Assembly: GCA_937924855.1 (NCBI GenBank)
Contig: CALEYQ010000042.1
Location: forward strand, 1-26,878
Source of the DNA: an uncultured Bacteroidota bacterium
GTDB taxonomy: Bacteria; Bacteroidota; Bacteroidia; JADZBD01
Length of the DNA: 26,878 nucleotides
Direction: 5' to 3'
The notes under the pieces are model-generated. The model was not told where the DNA came from and made no database searches. It saw only the letters and a program-made list of their open reading frames with translations. Every line of letters starts with the position of its first letter. Position 1 is the stretch's first letter. This document shows, piece after piece, positions 15,275 to 21,438 of this stretch. Position numbers and translations under genes: made by a program.

Positions 15275-15325
15275 AAAAAAAACAAATTTGCCGGGCTAAA
15301 AGGGCCCGGCAAATTTGTTATTAAA
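15275..15325. terminator. 16-bp hairpin terminator behind tRNA-Met, strongest in the minus direction
   Basis: AACAAATTTGCCGGGC (15281-15296) is perfectly complementary to GCCCGGCAAATTTGTT (15304-15319), with a 7-base loop. On the plus strand the stem is followed by ATTAAAGG, so the only U-rich part is the end of the stem itself. On the minus strand it is followed by a run of eight T (15275-15282 read backward), making a textbook intrinsic terminator that would stop minus-strand transcripts before they reach the tRNA. It may act in both directions. Confidence 0.75.
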
Positions 15326-15573
15326 GGTTAGTTCGAAATTGTTCTATTGATATGTATTGGTAGTGTTGGAACTAAACGATATTTTATATCGGCACCAAGG
15401 TATACCTGCCACGATAAACAAAGCCACAACCTGTTTAGTTTTTGGCTATAGGTCAAAAGTCGATCGAGCCACATCATTTTATTTGCTTTACTCGATTGTG
15501 ATTATTGGGTTCCAACCCGGAATTCCCATATCTGTTTGCCCAAGGCTTTTGATTATTTTTTACCTTCAAGCTG
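15320..15573. other. Intergenic region without recognisable gene
   Basis: This AT-rich stretch between the tRNA hairpin and the Kef operon must contain the operon's promoter, but I see no full TTG/TAnnTTTG pair. A 10-bp palindrome AGGTATACCT lies at 15398-15407. The only long open frame (plus strand from 15357) runs into the next gene out of frame and has no recognisable features. Confidence 0.4.
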
Positions 15574-16164
15574 ATGCCAATGAACAAAATCCTTGTTTTG
15601 CTCTTTCACCCCCGCCTTGAATCAAGTAAGGTGAATAAATTTTTCTCTGAAAACCTGTCCGTCCGCAATGATATTTACCTCAGGGATATGTACGAACTCT
15701 ACCCTGATTTTAATATCGATATCCCGCTCGAACAAAAGAATCTCCTCGAGGCCGATTTGGTTATTATGCAGCATCCCTTTTACTGGTACTCGGTGCCTCC
15801 CCTGGTGAAGCAATGGATAGATCTCGTACTCCAACACGGATGGGCCTATGGCAGAGAAGGGGATAAGCTTAAAGGCAAAAAGATTCTTCACCTCATCAGT
15901 AGCGGTGGAACTTTTGAAGCTTATAATAATACCGGACGAAATAAATATACCTACAGGGAATTGCTCCGACCCCTGGAACTTACCTACAGATTATGCCTGA
16001 TGAAGCAATTGCCACCCTATATTATCCCCGGCTCTAACAAAATTGACCCCGAGGTGCTGAAAAATCACTGGGTGAATTTTGAAAAAGCCCTCGATTGGCT
16101 CAAAACATCCGAAAACAAAACTGAAACGGAACCCGAAATTTCATACCTCAATGATTTAATCTGA
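15574..16164 (+). CDS. kefF: KefF/KefG-like NAD(P)H quinone oxidoreductase, antiporter ancillary protein
   Basis: The protein has 196 residues with the flavodoxin-like fold of the NQO1/MdaB/KefF group. Diagnostic stretches are MYELYPDFNIDI (39-50), QHPFYWYSVPPLVKQWIDLV (66-85) and HGWAYG (88-93), very close in pattern to E. coli KefF. These FMN proteins reduce quinones and electrophiles and are needed for full activity of Kef K+ efflux systems. Five bases separate it from the Kef antiporter gene, a strong contextual confirmation. Two ATG codons at 15574 and 15580 could start translation; the difference is two residues. It is cytoplasmic and expected to dock on the antiporter's RCK domain. Confidence 0.9.
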   Translation: MPMNKILVLLFHPRLESSKVNKFFSENLSVRNDIYLRDMYELYPDFNIDIPLEQKNLLEADLVIMQHPFYWYSVPPLVKQWIDLVLQHGWAYGREGDKLKGKKILHLISSGGTFEAYNNTGRNKYTYRELLRPLELTYRLCLMKQLPPYIIPGSNKIDPEVLKNHWVNFEKALDWLKTSENKTETEPEISYLNDLI

Positions 16165-16169
16165 GTACC

Positions 16170-18032
16170 ATGGCTTCTGATCTTTTTCAAAACGCACTTA
16201 TCTATCTCGGCACCGGCATTGTCTGTGTTCCCATTTCTAAAAAGCTGGGCATCGGCAGTGTGCTGGGTTATCTTATAGGTGGCATTCTGGTGGGGCCATT
16301 CGTTATCGGACTTATTGGAACCGAAGGGCATGATGTTATGCACACGGCCGAATTTGGTGTGGTAATGATGCTCTTTGTTATCGGACTGGAACTTAATCCG
16401 GCCCAGTTTTGGAAAATGCGGACTAAAATTGTGGGCCTCGGGGGCTTGCAAATGCTCCTTACGGCCATTCTCCTTTTTCCCATTTTGTTTTTTGTTTTCT
16501 CTTTTTCTTTTTATGCCTCATTAGCCCTCGCTTTCACCCTCGCCATGTCTTCCACGGCGATTGTCCTCCAAACGCTTAAGGAAAAAGGCATAGATAAAAC
16601 CCATGCAGGACAAAATTCTTTTTCCGTTTTATTGTTTCAGGACATAGCCGTTATTCCCCTGCTTGCCCTGCTTCCCCTTCTTGCTTTAAATACTTCCGCT
16701 GCCGCTACCGCCGAACATCGTTTGCCGGAGTTTTTATCCTTTCTTGAAGATTACCCCAGCCTGATGCTGTTGGCTGCCGTTGTCTTTATTTTCTTTTTAA
16801 GCAAATACCTCCTCCCGGTTTTTTTACGCATCATTGCCAAAGTGCAAATGCACGAACTCTTTACGGCCGCTGCATTGTTTTTTGTTATTGGTATTGCTTA
16901 CCTTATGGAGATGGCCGGAATCAGCGCAGCGCTCGGTGCTTTTATGGCAGGTGTTCTACTGGCTAACAGTGAATTCAGGCATGAACTGGAAGCGGATATC
17001 AATCCTTTTAAAGGTTTGCTTCTGGGTGTGTTCTTTACCGCCGTTGGATCTACTATCAACTTCGATATTATTGCCCTCGATCCTTTGCGAATTACATCTT
17101 TGGTTCTTACCCTGATGTTGGTAAAATGGCTGGTTTTGTTTTTTATCGGAAAAAAATTCGGACTTGTCTCTGATCAGAATTTGTTGTTCGCCTTTCTCCT
17201 CTGTCAGGTAGGCGAATTTGCCTTTGTCCTGCTTACTGCAATAGGTGGTCTCGGCATCTTACCCCGCGAAAGTCTGGATTTGTTAATGGGGGCTGTTACC
17301 ATAAGCATGATGGTATCTCCCTTGCTTTTATTCCTTAATGAAAAACTTATTGCTCCCCGCTTTGGCGTTAAGGAAGAAATTGCTCCTGGAAAGTTCGATA
17401 CCATCGATGATCACAACAAAGTAATCCTGATTGGTTTTGGGCATTTTGGAAGTACCATCGGGCGTTTTCTGAGAGCCAACAACACGGCTGCCACCATCAT
17501 CGATAACGACAGCGACCGGGTAAACCTTTTGCGGAAAATGGGATTCAAGGTTTTCTATGGAGATGGCACCCGGCTTGAACTTCTTGAATCGGCGGGAGCC
17601 AAAGATGCCAGGATTCTGATTTCCGCCCTCGACAACCCTTACCTGAATATGCAACTCGCTGAATTACTGCCCCGGCATTTTCCCAACCTTAAACTTTTTG
17701 TAAGGGCCAAAAACCGTAACGATGCCTACGAACTGATGGACTTAGGTGTTGAAAATATTCACCGGGAATCTTTGATCGACTCTGTGTATATGGGCGTAGA
17801 TGTGCTCTCTGAACTTGGCCTCCGTAAATACACCCTGTATCGAAAAGCACAGGATTTTATAAAGTATGATAATGAAGCCCTCGCAAAATTATACCGGCAT
17901 CGCAAAACAACCGGATATATCGGGCGACTGAGAGAGGAAATTGAAATTCAGGAAAGCCTGCTTCAGGAGGATAAAGTATTTTTGGAAAAGACCGAGGATA
18001 ATGCCTGGGATTCTTCCGTTTTAGGAACTTAA
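16170..18032 (+). CDS. kefC: KefB/KefC-type K+/H+ antiporter (CPA2 with RCK domain)
   Basis: The protein has 620 residues, the same order of length as E. coli KefC. Residues 5-390 form the CPA2 transporter core with about 12-13 membrane segments, including FQDIAVIPLL with the conserved Gln157-Asp158. The loop HELEADINPFKGLLLG (271-286) matches the regulatory loop of KefB/KefC, which separates it from Na+/H+ CPA2 relatives. Residues 415-530 are the RCK N (TrkA-N) domain with the nucleotide-binding GFGHFG (422-427) and IIDNDSDR (443-450), where glutathione and its adducts act in characterised Kef proteins. Its function is K+ efflux with H+ entry during electrophile stress. It is flanked on both sides by flavodoxin-fold reductases in one operon. 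Confidence 0.9.
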   Translation: MASDLFQNALIYLGTGIVCVPISKKLGIGSVLGYLIGGILVGPFVIGLIGTEGHDVMHTAEFGVVMMLFVIGLELNPAQFWKMRTKIVGLGGLQMLLTAILLFPILFFVFSFSFYASLALAFTLAMSSTAIVLQTLKEKGIDKTHAGQNSFSVLLFQDIAVIPLLALLPLLALNTSAAATAEHRLPEFLSFLEDYPSLMLLAAVVFIFFLSKYLLPVFLRIIAKVQMHELFTAAALFFVIGIAYLMEMAGISAALGAFMAGVLLANSEFRHELEADINPFKGLLLGVFFTAVGSTINFDIIALDPLRITSLVLTLMLVKWLVLFFIGKKFGLVSDQNLLFAFLLCQVGEFAFVLLTAIGGLGILPRESLDLLMGAVTISMMVSPLLLFLNEKLIAPRFGVKEEIAPGKFDTIDDHNKVILIGFGHFGSTIGRFLRANNTAATIIDNDSDRVNLLRKMGFKVFYGDGTRLELLESAGAKDARILISALDNPYLNMQLAELLPRHFPNLKLFVRAKNRNDAYELMDLGVENIHRESLIDSVYMGVDVLSELGLRKYTLYRKAQDFIKYDNEALAKLYRHRKTTGYIGRLREEIEIQESLLQEDKVFLEKTEDNAWDSSVLGT

Positions 18033-18040
18033 TTTTTTTT

Positions 18041-18571
18041 ATGAAAATCATTGGATTTGCCGGTAGCAGCAGTACAAAATCTATCAATAAACGCCTGGTT
18101 AAGTATACGCTTTCCCTTATGGGTGATGTTGAATATGAGTTGCTTGACCTGAACGACTTTGAAATGCCTTTATATTCAATCGATCGCGAAAAGGAAAATG
18201 GTATTCCCAATAAAGCCCGGGCTTTCCGGGAAAAAATGTCGGACGCAGATGGTATTGTTTGCTCCATGGCCGAACACAACCGAAACTATACCGTGGCCTT
18301 CAAAAATATCCTCGACTGGTGCAGCCGGATTGATTTGAAAATTTTTGCCTCCAAACCCATGCTCCTCATGAGTACCTCACCGGGTGGTTACGGAGGAGGA
18401 AATGTGATGAAAGCGGCTCATTCTTTCTTTCCTGATTGCGGAGCTGAAATTATTGAAACTTTTTCCCTCCCCTCCTTCAATAAGAATTTTACGGACGAAC
18501 AAATTGCCGACGAAGCATTGCAAAAGGAGCATTTGGCCAAGGTAAAGTCCTTTCTGGAAGCCCTGAAGTGA
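18041..18571 (+). CDS. NADPH-dependent FMN reductase family protein
   Basis: The protein has 176 residues with a flavodoxin-like fold of the FMN_red (SsuE / azoreductase-like) type. It shows the phosphate-binding loop GSSSTKSINKRL (8-19), a MAEHNRNYTVAFKNILDW segment equivalent to the family's PEYNxSxPGxLKNAIDW, and STSPGGYGGG. It should use NAD(P)H to reduce FMN or a quinone/azo substrate. It begins eight bases after the Kef antiporter stop, so it is the third gene of that operon. A second, distinct flavin reductase beside a Kef system is worth noting; it could feed or substitute for the KefF-like subunit (inference). Confidence 0.88.
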   Translation: MKIIGFAGSSSTKSINKRLVKYTLSLMGDVEYELLDLNDFEMPLYSIDREKENGIPNKARAFREKMSDADGIVCSMAEHNRNYTVAFKNILDWCSRIDLKIFASKPMLLMSTSPGGYGGGNVMKAAHSFFPDCGAEIIETFSLPSFNKNFTDEQIADEALQKEHLAKVKSFLEALK

Positions 18572-18588
18572 ATGGGGCTCATTGAAAT

Positions 18589-18660
18589 GGGTTCTTTACC
18601 AGGCATCTGAATTTGAAAGCCTTTTCTTCCTTCCAAAGGTCAGAACCCCGATTTTTTTTT
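18589..18660 (+). terminator. Probable terminator of the Kef operon
   Basis: GGGTTCT (18589-18595) is complementary to AGAACCC (18642-18648), with possible further pairing inside the long loop, and a run of nine T follows at 18652-18660. The stem is short for the loop, so the fold is uncertain, but the T-run and position after the operon support it. Confidence 0.45.
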
Positions 18661-18699
18661 CCTTCCTGACAAAAATCATTTTTAAAATTTCCTGCATCA

Positions 18700-18730
18700 T
18701 TGTTTTGTTTGGGATTTTCGGAAAAATTTG
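18700..18730 (+). promoter_or_regulatory. Possible promoter for hsp20 (TTG-N20-AAAATTTG)
   Basis: TTG at 18700-18702 is followed after 20 bases by AAAATTTG (18723-18730), which differs from TAnnTTTG in the first base only. The ATG is 40 bases downstream. No CIRCE inverted repeat is visible, so heat control cannot be inferred from this region. Confidence 0.35.
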
Positions 18731-18770
18731 TTGGCAGAAAACAAATATTAACCTTCAAACCTTTTTAGCC

Positions 18771-19211
18771 ATGAGTGAACTAGTTAAAAAATCTTCGTTA
18801 AGCGTTCCGGATATCTTTTCGGACTTCTTCGATAACGACCGGTTTCCGGGTTTTACCCGTTTTCAGCGTGAATTCAAAAGCACGCTGCCTTCGGCGAATA
18901 TCCGTGAAACCGACAAAGCCTATAAGATTGATCTGGCCCTGCCGGGATTTTCCCGCGACCAGATTAATGTAAAGGTAGAAAAAGGAAACCTTATTATTTC
19001 TGCCGAGGCTCGTGACGAAAAAGACGAAAAGAACGAACGCTGGAACCGGCGGGAATATTATTATTCCTCACTCGAGCGCTCATTTTACCTTCCCGATGAC
19101 ATTCGGGAGGACTCTATTTCAGCCCACATGGAAAATGGAGTTCTTAAGATTTCAATGGAAAAACTGGAATCCGACGGGAAAACCTTTTCCCGTGATATTA
19201 AGGTAAAATAA
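18771..19211 (+). CDS. Hsp20/alpha-crystallin small heat shock protein
   Basis: The protein has 146 residues from ATG 18771; the longer open frame from 18582 would add a hydrophobic, implausible N-terminus. The N-terminal arm (1-40) is followed by the alpha-crystallin domain (about 42-140): ETDKAYKIDLALPGF, INVKVEKGNLIISAEA, RSFYLPDDI and the hallmark ENGVLKISMEK near the end. Small heat shock proteins hold unfolding proteins for refolding by DnaK/ClpB. It is flanked by its own candidate promoter and a good terminator, so it is probably monocistronic. The C-terminal I-x-I anchor is represented at best by IKVK. Confidence 0.92.
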   Translation: MSELVKKSSLSVPDIFSDFFDNDRFPGFTRFQREFKSTLPSANIRETDKAYKIDLALPGFSRDQINVKVEKGNLIISAEARDEKDEKNERWNRREYYYSSLERSFYLPDDIREDSISAHMENGVLKISMEKLESDGKTFSRDIKVK

Positions 19212-19221
19212 GGGCTTGATC

Positions 19222-19261
19222 AAAGGGGATTCTCTTCCGTTAGGAGGGGAGTCCCCTTTTT
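19222..19261 (+). terminator. Terminator after hsp20
   Basis: AAAGGGGA (19222-19229) pairs with TCCCCTTT (19252-19259), with partial pairing in the loop, followed by further T. It lies 10 bases after the hsp20 stop and 13 bases before the next ATG. Confidence 0.75.
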
Positions 19262-19274
19262 GCTATTTTTGGAA

Positions 19275-19685
19275 ATGGAAAATACCGAATGGATTGTCTT
19301 TTTTTCCCGGATTCTACTGGGTCTTCTTCTTATCGTGCAGGGTTTCGATAAAATCTTTGTGCTCGGTATCTCTAAAGTCGTCGAATCCTTCCGTTTTGAA
19401 TTCCGGCGATTTAACTTTCCGGGTCCGCTATTACTGTTAGCTGCCCTGGGAAGCAGTATTATTGAGTTTGCCGGTGGACTTTTTCTTATTGCAGGGTTGG
19501 GAAGAGACTTTGTTTTGCCGATAATAGGCTTCGACCTATTGCTGGTATCTTTTGCTTTTACACTAATTAAGCCCGTTTGGGATATGCGTGAAGTTTTCCC
19601 CCGCTTCTTCCTGCTCGTTTTGTTGTTTATTATTTCTCCTGTTTTTGATCCCTGGTCTCTCGATCGTCTGCTGGGTTTATTTTAA
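19275..19685 (+). CDS. DoxX-like small integral membrane protein
   Basis: The protein has 136 residues. A TTG at 19260 is in frame, but it lies in the terminator; ATG 19275 gives MENTEWIVFFSRILLGLLLIVQG, the normal DoxX N-terminus. Four transmembrane helices are seen at about 6-23, 50-73, 79-101 and 111-128. The sequence R-x-LLGLLLIVQGFDKI, the GSSIIEFAGGLFLIAGL segment and the last helix fit the DoxX/DoxD superfamily, whose members are poorly characterised membrane proteins linked to redox or thiol stress. No partner is adjacent except hsp20 upstream. It converges on the small secreted-protein gene with a 9-base overlap. Confidence 0.75.
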   Translation: MENTEWIVFFSRILLGLLLIVQGFDKIFVLGISKVVESFRFEFRRFNFPGPLLLLAALGSSIIEFAGGLFLIAGLGRDFVLPIIGFDLLLVSFAFTLIKPVWDMREVFPRFFLLVLLFIISPVFDPWSLDRLLGLF

Positions 19686-20138
19686 ACCAATCAGCATTAC
19701 CACACAACCTGATTTTGGCTTTCCGATGGTGACATCCGAAGGAACGGCATACTCAATGTAATACGTTCCGGTTTTCTCAGGTTTGAAAGTACATAAATAC
19801 CCGTCCTTGCTGTTTTCATCGAAATAAAGCACTTTCCGCTTTTTATTTGTTTTGGGTTTGTCGTAAATGCTGATGCCAATGGGTTTGTGAAGTTCCGAAG
19901 TGCAAAAAACCAGCTTGTAATCTTCGCCCGACATGGCAGTAAACTCTACTTCTACAATCTGCTTTTCGGGCTTGTAATAAATTTCCGTTAACACAAAAGC
20001 ATCATACATAAAGGGACTCAGGTCTCCTTTACATTTTTTAACAATGGCCTTGGCTTTACATTGCGCACGGACAGGAGATATTATCGCCGGAAAAATAATT
20101 CCGGAAAAAAACAGGGTAAGTGTCAGGATTTTTTTCAT
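19677..20138 (-). CDS. Small secreted protein of unknown function
   Basis: The protein has 153 residues with a Sec signal peptide (hydrophobic residues 4-22, likely cleavage after PVRA). The mature part has several Cys residues and a beta-rich pattern: CKGDLSPFMYDAFVLTEIYY, VEVEFTAMSGEDYKLVFC, GISIYDK, GYLCTFKPEKTGTYYIEYAVP. This pattern suggests a small beta-sandwich periplasmic protein; I do not recognise a named family. Its start overlaps the upstream lipoprotein stop in ATGA (20135-20138), so the two are coupled and probably work together. The 3' end overlaps the DoxX-like gene. Confidence 0.75.
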   Translation of the reverse strand: MKKILTLTLFFSGIIFPAIISPVRAQCKAKAIVKKCKGDLSPFMYDAFVLTEIYYKPEKQIVEVEFTAMSGEDYKLVFCTSELHKPIGISIYDKPKTNKKRKVLYFDENSKDGYLCTFKPEKTGTYYIEYAVPSDVTIGKPKSGCVVMLIGLK

Positions 20139-20986
20139 GACCTTGAAATGAATTTGTTTCTTAAGGAAGCAACTTTTAATGTGAGTTCTTTAATGCTGTG
20201 CTCGTTTACATTCGTTACAGATACCTCATCTCCAACCATGGTGGTCATTTTATCAAAACTTTTTTTCAGATCCGTTAACCCCTGAAATAAATCTTCAAAG
20301 CCGGGTTCGTTCTGGTAATCATTCATAATGTTGAGCAGGTTGTCTATGAGGTATTTTTGTTCGGCAATAAGAACAGAAACCGAACGGTTGGGTTTGTCTT
20401 TTATCGACTGTGAGCTCAGGTACAGGCTTTCGATCCAGGCTCCGGAAAAAATAAACAAGGACATATTTTCCTTTTCGTTGTCGTACATAAAACAATCCAT
20501 TTCCTGTTTCAATTCCGACATGATAAAGGCCAGCGTATCTTTTTTGTTTAGGTTGTTTTTGAACCTGGAGAAATAATCTTCCCAGTTGAAAATATTTCCC
20601 ATGTTTAAATTCATCGCCAGCTTTCGAATGGCTTCGAGGTATTTCAGGGAAGACTGGGTGTTGTTGTTTACAATAGAATATGCCAGATCGGAAGAGTAAA
20701 TTCCCAGATTGACCGAGCGGGAAAGCAGTGTGCTGTAGCTGTCCGCTTTCAAAGGGTCATGAGGCAGCGACTCGTTATATCTGAGCCCTATATTTGAATA
20801 GATGGCAGCCATTGAAAGCGGGGAGGGGAGGCTGTAGAAAAAAGCACGGGTTGATTTAAACCGGGCGGTATCCTTGTTCGAATCTGTAAGGGTATCCCCC
20901 TCTGAAGTCGATGGATTCAGGTTTTCTTCCCCCGGTCCGCAGGAAAGAAAAAACAGAACCGGGATCAATAGCAGGTATTTTTTCAT
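20135..20986 (-). CDS. Lipoprotein of unknown function
   Basis: The protein has 283 residues. It has a short lipoprotein signal peptide with lipobox FLSC (Cys16), a Ser/Thr/Asp-rich linker (20-42), then an all-helical-looking body (45-283) with regularly spaced Leu and aromatic residues (LRYNESLPHDPLKADSYSTL, LGIYSSDLAYSIVNN, YLIDNLLNIMNDYQ). No catalytic motif is visible. Coupling to the small secreted protein by ATGA suggests a shared envelope role. It follows the thioesterase gene after 31 bases and a TATATTTG element, so it may have an internal promoter. Confidence 0.75.
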   Translation of the reverse strand: MKKYLLLIPVLFFLSCGPGEENLNPSTSEGDTLTDSNKDTARFKSTRAFFYSLPSPLSMAAIYSNIGLRYNESLPHDPLKADSYSTLLSRSVNLGIYSSDLAYSIVNNNTQSSLKYLEAIRKLAMNLNMGNIFNWEDYFSRFKNNLNKKDTLAFIMSELKQEMDCFMYDNEKENMSLFIFSGAWIESLYLSSQSIKDKPNRSVSVLIAEQKYLIDNLLNIMNDYQNEPGFEDLFQGLTDLKKSFDKMTTMVGDEVSVTNVNEHSIKELTLKVASLRNKFISRS

Positions 20987-21004
20987 GTCGGGTCTTAATT
21001 ATAA

Positions 21005-21012
21005 CAAATATA
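21005..21012 (-). promoter_or_regulatory. Possible internal -7 element (TATATTTG) for the lipoprotein pair
   Basis: On the minus strand TATATTTG lies 18 bases before ATG 20986 and matches TAnnTTTG. It overlaps the gap just behind the thioesterase stop. No TTG is found at 17-23 bases upstream, so it is a half-match. Confidence 0.35.
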
Positions 21013-21017
21013 ATAAA

Positions 21018-21422
21018 TCATTTCCGAGCCCCTGAATTTTCAAATTTCCTGATTTTTCCCGACCAGGATGCCGGAACGGGAATGCTTCGTCCTTTCTCAT
21101 AGTCGTAAGCCACAAGAACTGTTTTACCAAGGGCAATAAGCTTTCTGCTCCGGTTTTCTTTTATCCGGAATGTCAGGGTGAAGCTTTTGGTCCCGATTTT
21201 TTCTGTTCGGGTTTGAATTTGGTAATTTCCGGGATAAAGCAGAGGGGAATGGTAATTAATCTCCACAGCCGCCAGAATAACCCCTTGTTTTTTCCAGCTC
21301 ATTTTCAAACCAAATATTTTGTTCAGATAATCAATTCTGGCTTCTTCGGCGTAGGTCAGGTGGTTGGCATTGTTCACATGCCCCATGGAATCTACATCCT
21401 TAAAACGGGGCGAAAAGGACAT
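21018..21422 (-). CDS. Hotdog-fold acyl-CoA thioesterase (YbgC/4HBT type)
   Basis: The protein has 134 residues from ATG 21422. The open frame continues to 21524 inside the patatin gene, but the family N-terminus starts at MSFSPRFKDVDSMGHVNN, so the inner ATG is used. The motif D11-x2-G14-H15-V16-N17-N18 followed by YAEEARIDYL is the 4-hydroxybenzoyl-CoA/YbgC thioesterase signature, with Asp11 as the expected active-site acid. The rest (IDYLNKIFG, VEINYHSPLLYPG, VLVAYD) fits a hotdog fold. It hydrolyses an acyl-CoA or acyl-ACP thioester; the chain is unknown. It lies 16 bases after the patatin gene, which releases fatty acids, a reasonable functional neighbour. Confidence 0.88.
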   Translation of the reverse strand: MSFSPRFKDVDSMGHVNNANHLTYAEEARIDYLNKIFGLKMSWKKQGVILAAVEINYHSPLLYPGNYQIQTRTEKIGTKSFTLTFRIKENRSRKLIALGKTVLVAYDYEKGRSIPVPASWSGKIRKFENSGARK

Positions 21423-21438
21423 ACTGTGCAAATACCGC

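Noticed and set aside
15357..15620. Plus-strand open frame of 87 residues before the Kef operon
   Set aside because: It runs out of frame into the KefF-like gene, has no recognisable domain or signal peptide, and its composition looks like non-coding DNA.
18582..18770. Extended N-terminus of Hsp20
   Set aside because: It would add 63 hydrophobic residues and read through the Kef operon terminator T-run; Hsp20 proteins of this type begin near MSELVKKS.
19264..19271. TATTTTTG as a -7 element for the DoxX-like gene
   Set aside because: It ends only three bases before the ATG, so transcription would start inside the coding region, and there is no TTG -33; likely chance in a T-rich terminator tail.
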